DNA of 64,000 nucleotides from Amycolatopsis azurea DSM 43854 (GTDB taxonomy: Bacteria > Actinomycetota > Actinomycetes > Mycobacteriales > Pseudonocardiaceae), in the NCBI RefSeq assembly GCF_001995215.1, contig NZ_MUXN01000024.1, forward strand, positions 218,047-282,046, in the 5' to 3' direction. A model generated the notes under the pieces. It made no database searches, was not told the origin of the DNA, and saw only the letters and a program-made list of their open reading frames with translations. Shown piece by piece: positions 25,431 to 35,200 of the stretch (within the stretch, counting starts at the first letter, position 1; each line of letters opens with the position of its first letter). The position numbers were made by a program, and so were the translations under genes.

Positions 25431-26438
25431 ATGAACTCGAATGAGGACGAACCGGCGGGTGTGCTCGCCACGATCGGCGCGACACCGCTGGTCGAACTGA
25501 CCAGGCTCTACCCGTCGGCGGGGTTCCGGCTGTTCGCCAAGCTGGAGGGCCACAATCCCGGCGGCAGCAGCAAAGACCGCGCGGCACTGTCCATGCTCGC
25601 CGGTGAGATCCACGCGGGACGGCTCGTCCCCGGACGTTCGGTGGTGGTCGAATCCAGCTCGGGCAACCTGGGGATCGGGATGGCCCAGGTGTGCCGGTAC
25701 TACGGGATCCGGTTCATCTGCGTCGTGGATCCCCGCACCAGCAAGCAGAATCTCGCGATCATGCGCGCGCTGGGCGCGGAGATCGAGATGATCGAGCACG
25801 CCGATCCGGTCACCGGCGACTACCTGCCGGTCCGCCTCCGCCGCATTCGCGAGCTGACCGAGCGCCTGGAGCACGCCTACTGGCCGAACCAGTACTCCAA
25901 CCCTGGCAACCCCGCGGCGCACCGGAACACCATGCGCGAGATCGTCGGGCAGGTGCCTGGCGTCCTCGACTTCCTGTTCTGCGCCACCAGTTCCTGCGGG
26001 ACGCTCCGTGGCTGCGCCGAATACGCGCGGGCCAACGACCTGCCGGTGACGATCGTGGCTGTCGACGCCGCGGGCAGCGCCATCTTCGCCGACACCCCCG
26101 GCCCGCGGCTGATCCCAGGGCACGGCGCGGCCGTCCGCCCCGGTCACCACGCGGACGACCTGGCCGACCTCGTCGTCCACGTCGCCGATGTGGACAGCGT
26201 GCGCGGCTGCCGCCGCCTCGCCGCCCGCGAAGCGATCCTCGCGGGCGGTTCGTCCGGTGCGGTGGTCGCGGCCGTGCACAGCGTGCGCGACCTGGTGCCG
26301 CCCGGCGCCACCTGCGCCATCGTCCTGCCCGATCGGGGCGAGCGGTATCTCGACACGATCTACGACGACACGTGGGTCACGACCCATTTCGGCGGTATCC
26401 CTTCGGACGAGGCCGAGCGGGTCTTGACGCGGTATTGA
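25431..26438 (+). CDS. sbnA: SbnA-like cysteine synthase-fold enzyme (Dap pathway, step 1)
   Basis: A 335-residue fold-type II PLP enzyme. The Schiff-base lysine is in NPGGSSKDRAA (Lys48); SSSGNLGIG is the substrate loop and CATSSCGTLRGC the phosphate-binding region. This resembles SbnA, which joins O-phospho-L-serine and L-glutamate to N-(1-amino-1-carboxy-2-ethyl)-glutamate, the precursor of L-2,3-diaminopropionate. The SbnB partner is encoded at 44657-45643, at the far end of the cluster, which supports the assignment over a primary cysteine synthase. Translation starts 14 bp after mbtH; a 58-bp palindrome follows the stop. Confidence 0.88.
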   Translation: MNSNEDEPAGVLATIGATPLVELTRLYPSAGFRLFAKLEGHNPGGSSKDRAALSMLAGEIHAGRLVPGRSVVVESSSGNLGIGMAQVCRYYGIRFICVVDPRTSKQNLAIMRALGAEIEMIEHADPVTGDYLPVRLRRIRELTERLEHAYWPNQYSNPGNPAAHRNTMREIVGQVPGVLDFLFCATSSCGTLRGCAEYARANDLPVTIVAVDAAGSAIFADTPGPRLIPGHGAAVRPGHHADDLADLVVHVADVDSVRGCRRLAAREAILAGGSSGAVVAAVHSVRDLVPPGATCAIVLPDRGERYLDTIYDDTWVTTHFGGIPSDEAERVLTRY

Positions 26439-26464
26439 GGTCAGCGCGGCCTAGTTAGGCGCGG

Positions 26465-26522
26465 GTGTTGTGAAAGCCACTTTCGCAACCTTTCAAGGTT
26501 GCGAAAGTGGCTTTCACAACAC
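26465..26522. terminator. 58-bp perfect palindrome between convergent genes
   Basis: Left arm 26465-26492 (starts gtgttgtgaaagccacttt) and right arm 26495-26522 are perfect inverted copies of 28 bp with a 2-nt loop (tc). It lies between the SbnA-like gene (+, ends 26438) and the exporter gene (-, ends 26533), so it can terminate both. The arms are unusually long and A/T-richer than the surroundings. Confidence 0.85.
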
Positions 26523-26532
26523 TGCCTTCCGG

Positions 26533-27780
26533 CTACCGCTTCGTCGGCGCGGGCAAGGGAGTGTCCACCAGCTTCGGCGCCGACCGGACGGCCGGGCTGA
26601 TCACGGTCGTCAGGGCCAGCGCCGCCATCCACAGGGTGAACAGCCACACCGTCGTGGTGGCGCCGGCCTTGCTCAGCAGGATGCCGCCGATCAGCGAGCC
26701 GAGCGGGACGGCTCCGAAGGCGATCATGCCCGCGGCGGCGAGCACCCGGCCCCGGATGTGGTCCGGGGTGATGTCGAGCTGGTAGGCCGAGATCGCCACG
26801 TTCCACAGTGGACCGACGAACGCCATCGCCGCGAACACCGTGCCGAGCAGGAGCGGCTCCGTCACCAGTGCCAGCAGCGGGACCAGCAGGAGCCAGACCC
26901 AGTTCGCTCCGATCACGACCGTCTTCAGCGACAGCCGTTTGGCCGCCGCGGGCGCGAGCAGTGAGCCGAGCACCCCGCCGACCGCGATGATGCCGAGCAT
27001 GACACCGATGATCGACGGCGAGGCGCCGTGGTCGGTGGCGATCACGATCACGGCCAGGAACAGCGCCTGGAACAACAGGTTGCTGCCGGCGATCAGGAAC
27101 GTGGTCGCCCGGAGGAACGGCTGCCGCCACAACCAGACGGCGCCCTCGGTGAACTCGGCCCCGCGCGGGCGCCGGTCCGTGGTGTCGCGCTGGACCTGGA
27201 AGTCCTTGCGGATCAGCCCGAGGGTCACCACCGAGACCAGATAGCTGGCGACGTCGAACACGAACGGCGCCGCGCGGCTGATGCCGAACAGCATCCCGCC
27301 GAGCGGCTTGCCCAGCATGGCCGCGCCCCGGCGGCGGGCCTCGTTGTGGGCCAGCGCCTGGGCGACCTGGGACGAGTCGACCACGTTGGGTACGGCGGCC
27401 GCGGCGGCCAAGCGGTAGCACACCGCGAAGGTGCCTTCGAGGAATCCCACCACGAGGATGTGCGGCAAGGTCAGCCGCCCGAACAGCAGGGCCACCACGA
27501 CGGTGGTCAGTGCGACGGCGCACAGGAGATCGCAGTAGATCATCGTCCGCTTGCGATCGAACCGGTCGACCAGCGCGCCCGCGGGCATCTGGAAGAGCAA
27601 TTGAGGCAGTAGCGAGACGAATCCGGTGAGACCGGCGTCGGCCGCCGAGCCGGTCAGGGCGAGAACCAGCAGCGGGTAGGCCACGTTGGACACGTTCGAG
27701 CCCAGGATCGACACCGCCGATCCGGTCCACAGCAGAACGAAGTCGCGGTTTCGGTGCAGTGGCGGCGCCTGGGCATCCAT
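26533..27780 (-). CDS. MFS exporter of the NRPS cluster
   Basis: A 415-residue major facilitator transporter with about 12 hydrophobic segments and the loop 2-3 motif GALVDRFDRKRTMIY. It resembles the EntS/MFS_3 group, used for export of nonribosomal peptides and siderophores and for drug efflux. Its position inside the cluster and its divergence from the terminating NRPS suggest that it exports the product and may give self-resistance. The ATG at 27780 gives MDAQAPPLHRNRDFVLLWTG, a typical MFS N-terminus; longer in-frame starts would add Arg/Ser-rich sequence unlike the family. Confidence 0.9.
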   Translation of the reverse strand: MDAQAPPLHRNRDFVLLWTGSAVSILGSNVSNVAYPLLVLALTGSAADAGLTGFVSLLPQLLFQMPAGALVDRFDRKRTMIYCDLLCAVALTTVVVALLFGRLTLPHILVVGFLEGTFAVCYRLAAAAAVPNVVDSSQVAQALAHNEARRRGAAMLGKPLGGMLFGISRAAPFVFDVASYLVSVVTLGLIRKDFQVQRDTTDRRPRGAEFTEGAVWLWRQPFLRATTFLIAGSNLLFQALFLAVIVIATDHGASPSIIGVMLGIIAVGGVLGSLLAPAAAKRLSLKTVVIGANWVWLLLVPLLALVTEPLLLGTVFAAMAFVGPLWNVAISAYQLDITPDHIRGRVLAAAGMIAFGAVPLGSLIGGILLSKAGATTTVWLFTLWMAALALTTVISPAVRSAPKLVDTPLPAPTKR

Positions 27781-27931
27781 GCTCCCGATGCTTACCGTCA
27801 CCGGCGCGCACGCACAGAGAAGGATCGGTACTCCGGCGCGCGATCGGCTGCGTGAACGCGCGCCACCTTCACTCTGCCGCCTGCCCGCGCGCGCCGGGCA
27901 TCCTCGACCGATCAGGACAGGAAGGCGGCTC
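27781..27931. promoter_or_regulatory. Divergent promoter region exporter/NRPS 2
   Basis: 151 bp between the exporter and the TE-containing NRPS. It contains the NRPS ribosome site (GGAAGG at 27919-27924) and presumably both promoters. No repeat or operator was recognised by eye. Confidence 0.45.
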
Positions 27932-30900
27932 ATGGACACCCGAGGCAACGCCCGTGCCGAATTGCTGCGACGACGGCTGCGAGGTTCCGGCACTCCGGAG
28001 GCGGGCGGCGGGATCGTCCCGGTTCCCCGGGACCGGCCGCTTCCGCTGTCGTTCGCGCAGCGCGGGTTGTGGTTGCTCGACCAGACCAGGCCGGGTGGCG
28101 CCGACTACCTGATGCCGGTGCGGCTGCGGCTGCGCGGCGAGGTGAACGAACCGGCGCTGCGCCGGGCCCTGGACGAGGTCGTCGCCCGGCACGAGGTGTT
28201 GCGCACCCGGTACCTGGCCGACGGTTCCGGTGGCGAGCCCGTGCAGGTGGTCGACGAACCGGGTCCGGTGCCTTTCGAGCGGCTCGACCTCGCGGAGCGG
28301 CCGGAGTCGCTCGAAGGGGTGCTGGCCGACGCCGGTGCCCGCTCGCTCGACCTGGCCGGGGAATGGGCGTTGCGAGCCTTACTGGTCCGACTGTCCGATG
28401 TGGACCATGTGCTCCTCCTGTCCGTGCACCACATCGCGTCGGACGGTATCTCGGAGTCGATCCTGCTGTCCGAATTGGACAGACTCTACGCGGCGTTCTC
28501 CGCCGGGCGCCCGTCCCCGCTCGAACCGCTCGCCGTGCAGTACGGCGACTTCTCCGTATGGCAGCGGGATCGCCTCAGCGACGGCCGTCTCACCGAGAAG
28601 ATCGAGTACTGGCGCAAACAGCTGGACGGGATCAGTCCGCTCGAGCTGCCGACCGACCGGGCACGAGGGCCGGTCCGCGACAGCGCGGGCGCCACCGTGC
28701 CGGTCTTCGTACCCGGGCCGCTGGCCGAAACCCTGGCCCGCCTCGGCAGGGAACACGGCGCGACGCCGTACATGGTGCTGCTCGCGGCGTTCCAAGTGCT
28801 GCTCGGCCGCTACAGCGGGCAGAGCGACGTGGTCGTGGGCAGCCCGGTCGCCGGGCGCGAGCAGGACCGGACCGGAGGTCTGGTCGGGATGTTCGTCAAC
28901 ATGATCGCCCAGCGCGCCGACCTGTCCGCGGACCTGTCCTTCACGGAGTTCCTGTCGCGGGTGCGGGCGACGGCGCTCGACGCCTACACCCATCAGGACA
29001 CGCCCTTCGACCTGGTGGTCGACGAACTGGTGGGGGAGCGAGACCCGTCCCGCACGCCGCTGTTCCAGGTGGTGTTCCAGCTCGGTGACGAAGGCACGCC
29101 ACAGCACCTGCCCGGACTCGGCGCCGAACCGGAGTCCCCGGGCTGGGAAGTGGCGAAGTACGACCTGGACCTCACGCTCGCCACCCGGCCTGACGGTTCG
29201 ATCACCGGGCGTCTGGGGTACGCCACGGCCCTGTTCGACGCCGAGACGGCGCACCGCATGTCCCGCCACTTCGCGCGCCTGCTGGAGAGCATCGCCGCCG
29301 AGCCGACCCGCCGCGTCCACAGGCTCGCCATGCTGGCCGACGAAGAGCGCGAAGTGTTGCTGGCCGCCGGGAACGGCCCGGATCATCTGACCTTCCCCAC
29401 GGACGAAAGCCTGACCGAGGTCTTCGCGGCCCGCCTCGCCGACAACCCCGCCGCCATCGCCGTGAGTTGCGCCGGCGAGCAGCTGACCTACGCCGAGCTC
29501 GACGCGCGGGCCAACCGGCTCGCCCACCGGCTCCGCTCGCTCGGGTCCGCGCCGGGACGGCTGATCGGCGTCTCCCTCGACCGGGGGCTCGACCTCGTGG
29601 TCGCCCTGCTGGGTGTGCTGAAGTCCGGTGCGGGCTACGTCCCCCTCGACCCCGCTCTGCCCGCCGGTCGGCTGAAGATGATGCGCGCCGACGCCGAGGT
29701 CGGCATCGTGGTCAGCCGCGGTGAGCTGGCCGGCTGGCTCGCGGACGAGCCGGTCACCTCGGTGCTGCTCGACCAGCCCGGCCACGACTGGCCGGATACG
29801 GACCTGGAGCCTTTGGCAGGACCGGGTGACGTGGCGTACGTGATCTACACGTCCGGGTCCACCGGACGGCCGAAAGGCGTCCCTGTCACTCACGCGAACG
29901 TCTTACGCCTGCTGCGGTCCTGCGCCGCCGATTTCGCCTTCGGACCGTCCGACGTCTGGACTCTGTTCCACTCCTACGCTTTCGACTTCTCGGTGTGGGA
30001 GCTGTGGGGCGCGTTGCTGCACGGTGGGCGTGTCGTCGTCGTGCCGTTCGAGATCTCGCGGTCTCCGTGGGACTTCCTCGACCTGCTGATCGCCGAGGGC
30101 GTCACCGTGCTGAACCAGACGCCGTCGGCCTTCCGGCGGCTGGTCGACGCGGTCGTCGAGGCCGAGACCTCGCCGGAGTCGCTGGCACTGCGTGCCGTGG
30201 TGTTCGGCGGCGAGGCCCTCGACGTGGCCGACGTGGCACCGTGGTTCGCCCGCTTCGGCGACGAACGGCCCGCGTTGGTCAACATGTACGGGATCACCGA
30301 GACGACGGTGCACGTCACCTACCGCAGGTTGCGCGCCGGGGACATCGCGGCGGGCTCGCGCAGCCCCCTCGGCAGGCCGCTGCCCGATCTGCGCGTGTAC
30401 CTGCTCGACGGCGACCTCGAACCGGTGCCGGTCGGGGTGCCCGGCGAGCTCTACGTGTCCGGGCCGGGCCTCGCGCTCGGGTATCTCGGCCATCCGTCAC
30501 TGACCGCGGACCGGTTCGGTCCGGATCCGTACGCGTCGCGGCCGGGCGCCCGGATGTACCGCACCGGCGATCTCGCCCGTCGCACTCTCGGCGGTGACCT
30601 GGAGTTCGCGGGCCGGGCGGACGACCAGGTGAAGATCCGCGGCCACCGGATCGAGCCGGGTGAGGTCGAGTCGGCCCTCGCGGGCCACGCGTCGGTGTCG
30701 CGCGCCGTGGTGCTCGCCCGTCGCCGTCCGGGGGAGGCGGAGCACCACCTCGTCGCCTACGCCGTTCCGGTCGCCGGTCATCGGCTCGCCGCGGCGGACC
30801 TGCGCGAGCATCTGAGCGGGCTGCTGCCTGCCTACATGGTGCCCGCGGCGTTCGTTCCGCTGGACCGTTTCCCCTTGACCTCCAACGGAAAGATCGACCG

Positions 30901-33900
30901 GGCCGCGCTGCCCGAACCGGCGGTGGACCACACGAGGGCCACCGGCCCGGTCGCTCCCCGCGACCCCGCGGAGCGCGCCATGGCCGAAGTGTGGGGTACC
31001 GCGCTCGGCGTCGGCTCGGTCGGGGTGCACGACAACTTCTTCGCCCTGGGCGGCGACTCGATCCGGGCCATCCAGGTGGTGGGCCTGCTGCGCAAGCGCG
31101 GCCTTCCGGTGACCGTGCAGGATCTGCTGCTGCATCAGACCGTCGAGAGCCTGACCCGGTTCACCGGCACGGCGGCCGGTCCGGTGGAGGACCGGCGGGT
31201 CGCCCCGTTCGAGCTGATCGGGGAAGCCGACCGGAAGGCGCTGCCGGAAGACCTCGCCGACGCCTATCCGATGTCGCTGGGCCAGACCGCGATGGTCTAC
31301 GAAATGGTGGCGGACGCGAAGGTCAGCCTCTACCACAACATCACGCTGTTCCCGATCGTCGACGACGCCCCGTTCTCGCTGTCCGCGCTGCGGGAAGCGG
31401 CGGTGCTCCTGGTGCGCCGGCACGAGATCCTGCGCACCAGCTTCGATCTGACCGGCTACCGGGTCCCCATGCAGCTCGTGCACCGGACCGCCCCGATGGA
31501 CGTCGGCCACGACGACCTGCGCGAGATCCCCGAGGCGCGGGTGGAGGAGATACTGGCGGCGTTCGTCGCCGACACCCGCCGCAGCCCTCTCGACGTCACG
31601 AGTGCGCCGCTGGTGCGCTTCCATGTGCATCAGACCGCCGAGCGCCGCTGGACGCTGTCGTTCATCGAGTGCCACGCGGTCCTCGACGGCTGGAGTCACC
31701 ACTCGCTGCTCGAAGAACTCCTCGACACCTACCGCAGTCTCCGGGACGGGCTCACCCCGACGTTCCCCGAGCAGGCGCCGGTGCGGTTCGCCGACTTCAT
31801 CGCGCACGAGAAACGCTCCCTGGAGTCCACTGTGGACAGGGAGTTCTGGCGAGATCGGCTGGACCGCTACGACCCGGTCACCCTCCCGCCCGGGTGGGCG
31901 GCGGCGCCGAGCGCGGACGGCCTGCCGCATCAGGTCAGCGTGCGCTACGCCGATCTGGAACCCCGGTTGCGCGCGCTGGCCGCCGTGGCGGGCGCTTCGC
32001 TGAAGACCGTGCTGTTCGCCGCGCACCTCAAGGTGCTGAGCACGATCAGCGGGTCGAGCCGGTTCCACACCGGACTGGTGCACAACGGCAGGCTGGAGGA
32101 ACCCGGCGGTGAACTCGCCAGGGGGATGCACCTCAACCCGCTGCCGGTGTGCGTCGACCTGACCGCGAAGACCTGGACCGGGCTCGTCCGGGAGGTGTTC
32201 GCCGAGGAGGTGGCGGTCTGGCCGCACCGGCGGTTCCCGCTCGGGGAGCTTCAGCGGCTCTGGGGTTCCGGCCGTCCGCTGGTGGACATCTCGTTCGCCT
32301 ACCTGGACTTCCACGTCTTCGACACCCAGCGGGTGGAGACGGCGAAGATCGTCGACGAGAGTTACAACGGGTTCGGCGTGGACGTGTGGAGCTTCCCCGG
32401 CGTCCTGCACTTCCGGGCACAGGCCGACCGGATCGCCCCGGAGCACGTGGAGGCGCTCGCCCCGATGTACCGACGGGTGCTGGAAGCGATGGCCGCCGAT
32501 CCGGACGGCGAGGTCCGCGGCGCCGCGATCGCCCCGGCCGAGGTCGACCGGTTGATGTCGTTCGCGGACGGGCCGGTGGCCGAGTACCCGGACGCGTGCG
32601 TGCACGAGCTGTTCGAACGCCAGGTCGCGCGCACCCCGGACGTGACTGCGCTGCGCTGTGCGGACGGGACCACGGTCACCTACGCCGAGCTCGACGCCCG
32701 CGCGAACAAGCTGGCGCGGCATCTGCGCGAGCGGGGCGCGGGCCCGGAAACGGTCGTCGGTGTGCTGCTGCGTCGCGGTCCTGAGCTGGTCGCCGCGTTG
32801 CTGGCGGTCCTGAAATCCGGCGCGGCCTATCTGCCGCTCGACCCGGCCCATCCGGCGAAACGGCTGGCCACGGTGCTGACCGAGGCCGGAGTGACCACCG
32901 TGGTCACCGAATCCGCTCTGGCCGACCGGGTGCCCGGTACCGCGGTGGTCCTGGTCGGGGATCCGGCCATCGCCGCCCACCCGGACGGCGATCTGGGCCG
33001 GACCGCGACGCCGTCGACACTCGCGTACGTCATCTACACGTCCGGTTCGACGGGGACTCCGAAGGGAGTCATGGTCGAGCATCGCAACCTGGTGAACTAC
33101 CTGAGCTGGCGTGCCGGTTCCACCGCTTCGCCGCTGTACTCCTCGATGGCTTTCGATCTGCCGGTGACCTCGGTGTTCCCGGCGCTGCTGTCCGGCGGGA
33201 CGGTCACTCTCACCCCCGACGACGACACGCCGGCGATCGAGGCGCTGGTCTCGGCGCTGTCCGAAGGCGGCTTCGACCTGGTCAAGCTGACGCCGTCGCA
33301 TCTGATGGCGCTCAACCAGATGTTGCCCGCCGAGGCGTTCGCCGGCGCGGCGTCCCGGCTCGTCGTGGGCGGTGAAGAACTGACCAGGGACATGCTCACC
33401 GCCTGGACCCGGAACGCCCCGGACATCCTGGTGGACAACGAATACGGACCGACCGAGGCCACCGTCGGCTGCAGTTCGCAGGTGAGCAGGGTCGGCGACC
33501 TCGAAGCGGGGCCGGTGCCGATCGGCAAGCCGGGTCCCAACACGGTGCTGCGCGTGCTGGACGCCGACCTCGAACCGGTCCCGGTGGGCGTGCTCGGCGA
33601 GCTGTACATCGGCGGCGCCCAGCTCGCCCGCGGCTATCGCGGACGCCCCGGCCTGACCGCCGACCGGTTCGTGCCGGATCCGTACTCCGACGGACGGCGG
33701 CTCTACCGCACCGGCGACCTGGCCAGGTACCGGCCCGACGGCGTGCTGGAGTTCGCCGGGCGGGCGGACGACCAGGTGAAGATCCGCGGCTACCGCGTCG
33801 AGCTGGGTGAAGTTGAAGCGGTGCTGCGAGCGCACGCCGAGCTGCGCGACGTGGCCGTACGCGCCCGCCGGACCGCCCGCGGCGACCAGGAACTGGTCGC

Positions 33901-35200
33901 GTACCTCGTCCCCGCCGACGAAGGACTGGATCCGGCCACGCTGCCCGGGCTGCTGGCCGGTGCCGTGCCGGACTACCTGATCCCGTCCGCGTGGATGGTG
34001 CTGGCCGAACTGCCCACCACGCCCAGCGGCAAGCTCGACACCAAGGCGCTGCCCGAACCGACGGCCACCGCCCGTGCCGCGATGGCCCCGCGCACCGCGG
34101 TGGAGAACATCATCGCCACCGCGCTGGCCAAGGGCCTCGGCATCGACCGGGTCGGAGTGGACGTCCCGTTCAGCGACCTGGGCCTGCACTCCCTGCTGAT
34201 CATCCGCGTGCTGGTCGAACTCCGCGAAGAACACGGCCTGCCGGTCGAGCTGCGGGACTTCTACGAGCACCGCACGGTGATCGACCTCGCCGCGGCGGTG
34301 GACCCGGCAAGCAAGGCCGGCTTCCCGCCCACCGAGGCGGCGGCGATGGAATCCGCCTCGGGCTGGGCGCGGCAAGCCGTCGTCTGGCTGCGCCGCACCG
34401 GTACGAAACCGCCGCTGTTCTGCATGTACCCGGGTGGCGGCCTGTGGTACGTGCGGCTCGCCGAGCACATCAGCGCCGACCGTCCGGTGGCCGCGCTGGA
34501 ATGGCCCGGCCTGCACCGGGACACGCCGTCCCCGCAGAGCATCGCGAGTGTGGCCGCCCTGTTCGTGGAGCAGATCCGCGCGGTGCACCCGGAGGGGCCG
34601 TACCACCTGCTCGGCTGGTGCGGCGGAGGACTGGTCACCGGCGAGATGGCCCGCATCCTGCATCGCGACGGCGAACGGCTCACGCTGATGCTGCTCGACC
34701 CGGCGCAGGACTTCTACAAGCGGGAGAACATGTGGGAGGAGACCGCCATGTTCGTCCGTGGCGAGAAGCTCCTGGAGGAGCTGAACGCCACGGCGGATCC
34801 TGACGAACTCGCCGAGATCCACCGCCAGTTCGCCGAGGTGCTCGACTACATCATCGACGAGGGCACCAAGGAACCGCCGGTGCCCGGGGACCCGTTCTGG
34901 CCGCGCCGGATCCGGGTGTGGCGAGAACTGACCCAGGCGATGCTCGGGTACCGCCAGCGTCCGTATCCCGGCCGGACCCACCTCTTGGTGGGCGACGAGC
35001 TGGCCGACGGCCTGCACGAGACGAACTTCGGGCAGAGCTACGCCCAGTACCGGGACCGCTGGGTCAAGCTGGCGCCCGGCGGGCTCAAGATCCACCGCGT
35101 CGGCGGCGACCACATGGGCGTGCTGCGCCCGCCGCACGTGTCCGGCCTGGCCGGGTTGCTGACCACGCTGATGGAAGCCACCGAGGAGGCGTCGCCGTGA
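27932..35200 (+). CDS. Terminal bimodular NRPS, C-A(Thr)-T-C-A(Asn)-T-TE
   Basis: 2422 residues. C1 (HHIASDG about 165), A1 about 492-1010, T1 (GGDSI, Ser about 1042), C2 about 1112-1540, A2 about 1557-2050, T2 (LGLHSLL, Ser about 2086), TE about 2140-2415. By-eye pocket codes: A1 D-F-W-N-V-G-M-V-H, the threonine code; A2 D-L-T-K-V-G-E-V-G, the asparagine code (close to Asp). C2 has CHAVLDG in place of HHxxxDG, keeping the catalytic second His. The TE nucleophile elbow is GWCGGG, so Cys replaces Ser; the likely acid is in LLDPAQ and the His in GGDHMG. The ATG at 27932 has GGAAGG 7 nt upstream. Two in-frame TTA codons occur (28379, 29903). It overlaps the amidase gene by GTGA. Confidence 0.96.
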   Translation: MDTRGNARAELLRRRLRGSGTPEAGGGIVPVPRDRPLPLSFAQRGLWLLDQTRPGGADYLMPVRLRLRGEVNEPALRRALDEVVARHEVLRTRYLADGSGGEPVQVVDEPGPVPFERLDLAERPESLEGVLADAGARSLDLAGEWALRALLVRLSDVDHVLLLSVHHIASDGISESILLSELDRLYAAFSAGRPSPLEPLAVQYGDFSVWQRDRLSDGRLTEKIEYWRKQLDGISPLELPTDRARGPVRDSAGATVPVFVPGPLAETLARLGREHGATPYMVLLAAFQVLLGRYSGQSDVVVGSPVAGREQDRTGGLVGMFVNMIAQRADLSADLSFTEFLSRVRATALDAYTHQDTPFDLVVDELVGERDPSRTPLFQVVFQLGDEGTPQHLPGLGAEPESPGWEVAKYDLDLTLATRPDGSITGRLGYATALFDAETAHRMSRHFARLLESIAAEPTRRVHRLAMLADEEREVLLAAGNGPDHLTFPTDESLTEVFAARLADNPAAIAVSCAGEQLTYAELDARANRLAHRLRSLGSAPGRLIGVSLDRGLDLVVALLGVLKSGAGYVPLDPALPAGRLKMMRADAEVGIVVSRGELAGWLADEPVTSVLLDQPGHDWPDTDLEPLAGPGDVAYVIYTSGSTGRPKGVPVTHANVLRLLRSCAADFAFGPSDVWTLFHSYAFDFSVWELWGALLHGGRVVVVPFEISRSPWDFLDLLIAEGVTVLNQTPSAFRRLVDAVVEAETSPESLALRAVVFGGEALDVADVAPWFARFGDERPALVNMYGITETTVHVTYRRLRAGDIAAGSRSPLGRPLPDLRVYLLDGDLEPVPVGVPGELYVSGPGLALGYLGHPSLTADRFGPDPYASRPGARMYRTGDLARRTLGGDLEFAGRADDQVKIRGHRIEPGEVESALAGHASVSRAVVLARRRPGEAEHHLVAYAVPVAGHRLAAADLREHLSGLLPAYMVPAAFVPLDRFPLTSNGKIDRAALPEPAVDHTRATGPVAPRDPAERAMAEVWGTALGVGSVGVHDNFFALGGDSIRAIQVVGLLRKRGLPVTVQDLLLHQTVESLTRFTGTAAGPVEDRRVAPFELIGEADRKALPEDLADAYPMSLGQTAMVYEMVADAKVSLYHNITLFPIVDDAPFSLSALREAAVLLVRRHEILRTSFDLTGYRVPMQLVHRTAPMDVGHDDLREIPEARVEEILAAFVADTRRSPLDVTSAPLVRFHVHQTAERRWTLSFIECHAVLDGWSHHSLLEELLDTYRSLRDGLTPTFPEQAPVRFADFIAHEKRSLESTVDREFWRDRLDRYDPVTLPPGWAAAPSADGLPHQVSVRYADLEPRLRALAAVAGASLKTVLFAAHLKVLSTISGSSRFHTGLVHNGRLEEPGGELARGMHLNPLPVCVDLTAKTWTGLVREVFAEEVAVWPHRRFPLGELQRLWGSGRPLVDISFAYLDFHVFDTQRVETAKIVDESYNGFGVDVWSFPGVLHFRAQADRIAPEHVEALAPMYRRVLEAMAADPDGEVRGAAIAPAEVDRLMSFADGPVAEYPDACVHELFERQVARTPDVTALRCADGTTVTYAELDARANKLARHLRERGAGPETVVGVLLRRGPELVAALLAVLKSGAAYLPLDPAHPAKRLATVLTEAGVTTVVTESALADRVPGTAVVLVGDPAIAAHPDGDLGRTATPSTLAYVIYTSGSTGTPKGVMVEHRNLVNYLSWRAGSTASPLYSSMAFDLPVTSVFPALLSGGTVTLTPDDDTPAIEALVSALSEGGFDLVKLTPSHLMALNQMLPAEAFAGAASRLVVGGEELTRDMLTAWTRNAPDILVDNEYGPTEATVGCSSQVSRVGDLEAGPVPIGKPGPNTVLRVLDADLEPVPVGVLGELYIGGAQLARGYRGRPGLTADRFVPDPYSDGRRLYRTGDLARYRPDGVLEFAGRADDQVKIRGYRVELGEVEAVLRAHAELRDVAVRARRTARGDQELVAYLVPADEGLDPATLPGLLAGAVPDYLIPSAWMVLAELPTTPSGKLDTKALPEPTATARAAMAPRTAVENIIATALAKGLGIDRVGVDVPFSDLGLHSLLIIRVLVELREEHGLPVELRDFYEHRTVIDLAAAVDPASKAGFPPTEAAAMESASGWARQAVVWLRRTGTKPPLFCMYPGGGLWYVRLAEHISADRPVAALEWPGLHRDTPSPQSIASVAALFVEQIRAVHPEGPYHLLGWCGGGLVTGEMARILHRDGERLTLMLLDPAQDFYKRENMWEETAMFVRGEKLLEELNATADPDELAEIHRQFAEVLDYIIDEGTKEPPVPGDPFWPRRIRVWRELTQAMLGYRQRPYPGRTHLLVGDELADGLHETNFGQSYAQYRDRWVKLAPGGLKIHRVGGDHMGVLRPPHVSGLAGLLTTLMEATEEASP

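Noticed and set aside
30991..32112. Plus-strand Arg/Gly-rich frames overlapping NRPS 2
   Set aside because: Out-of-frame shadows of the C2 and A2 domains.
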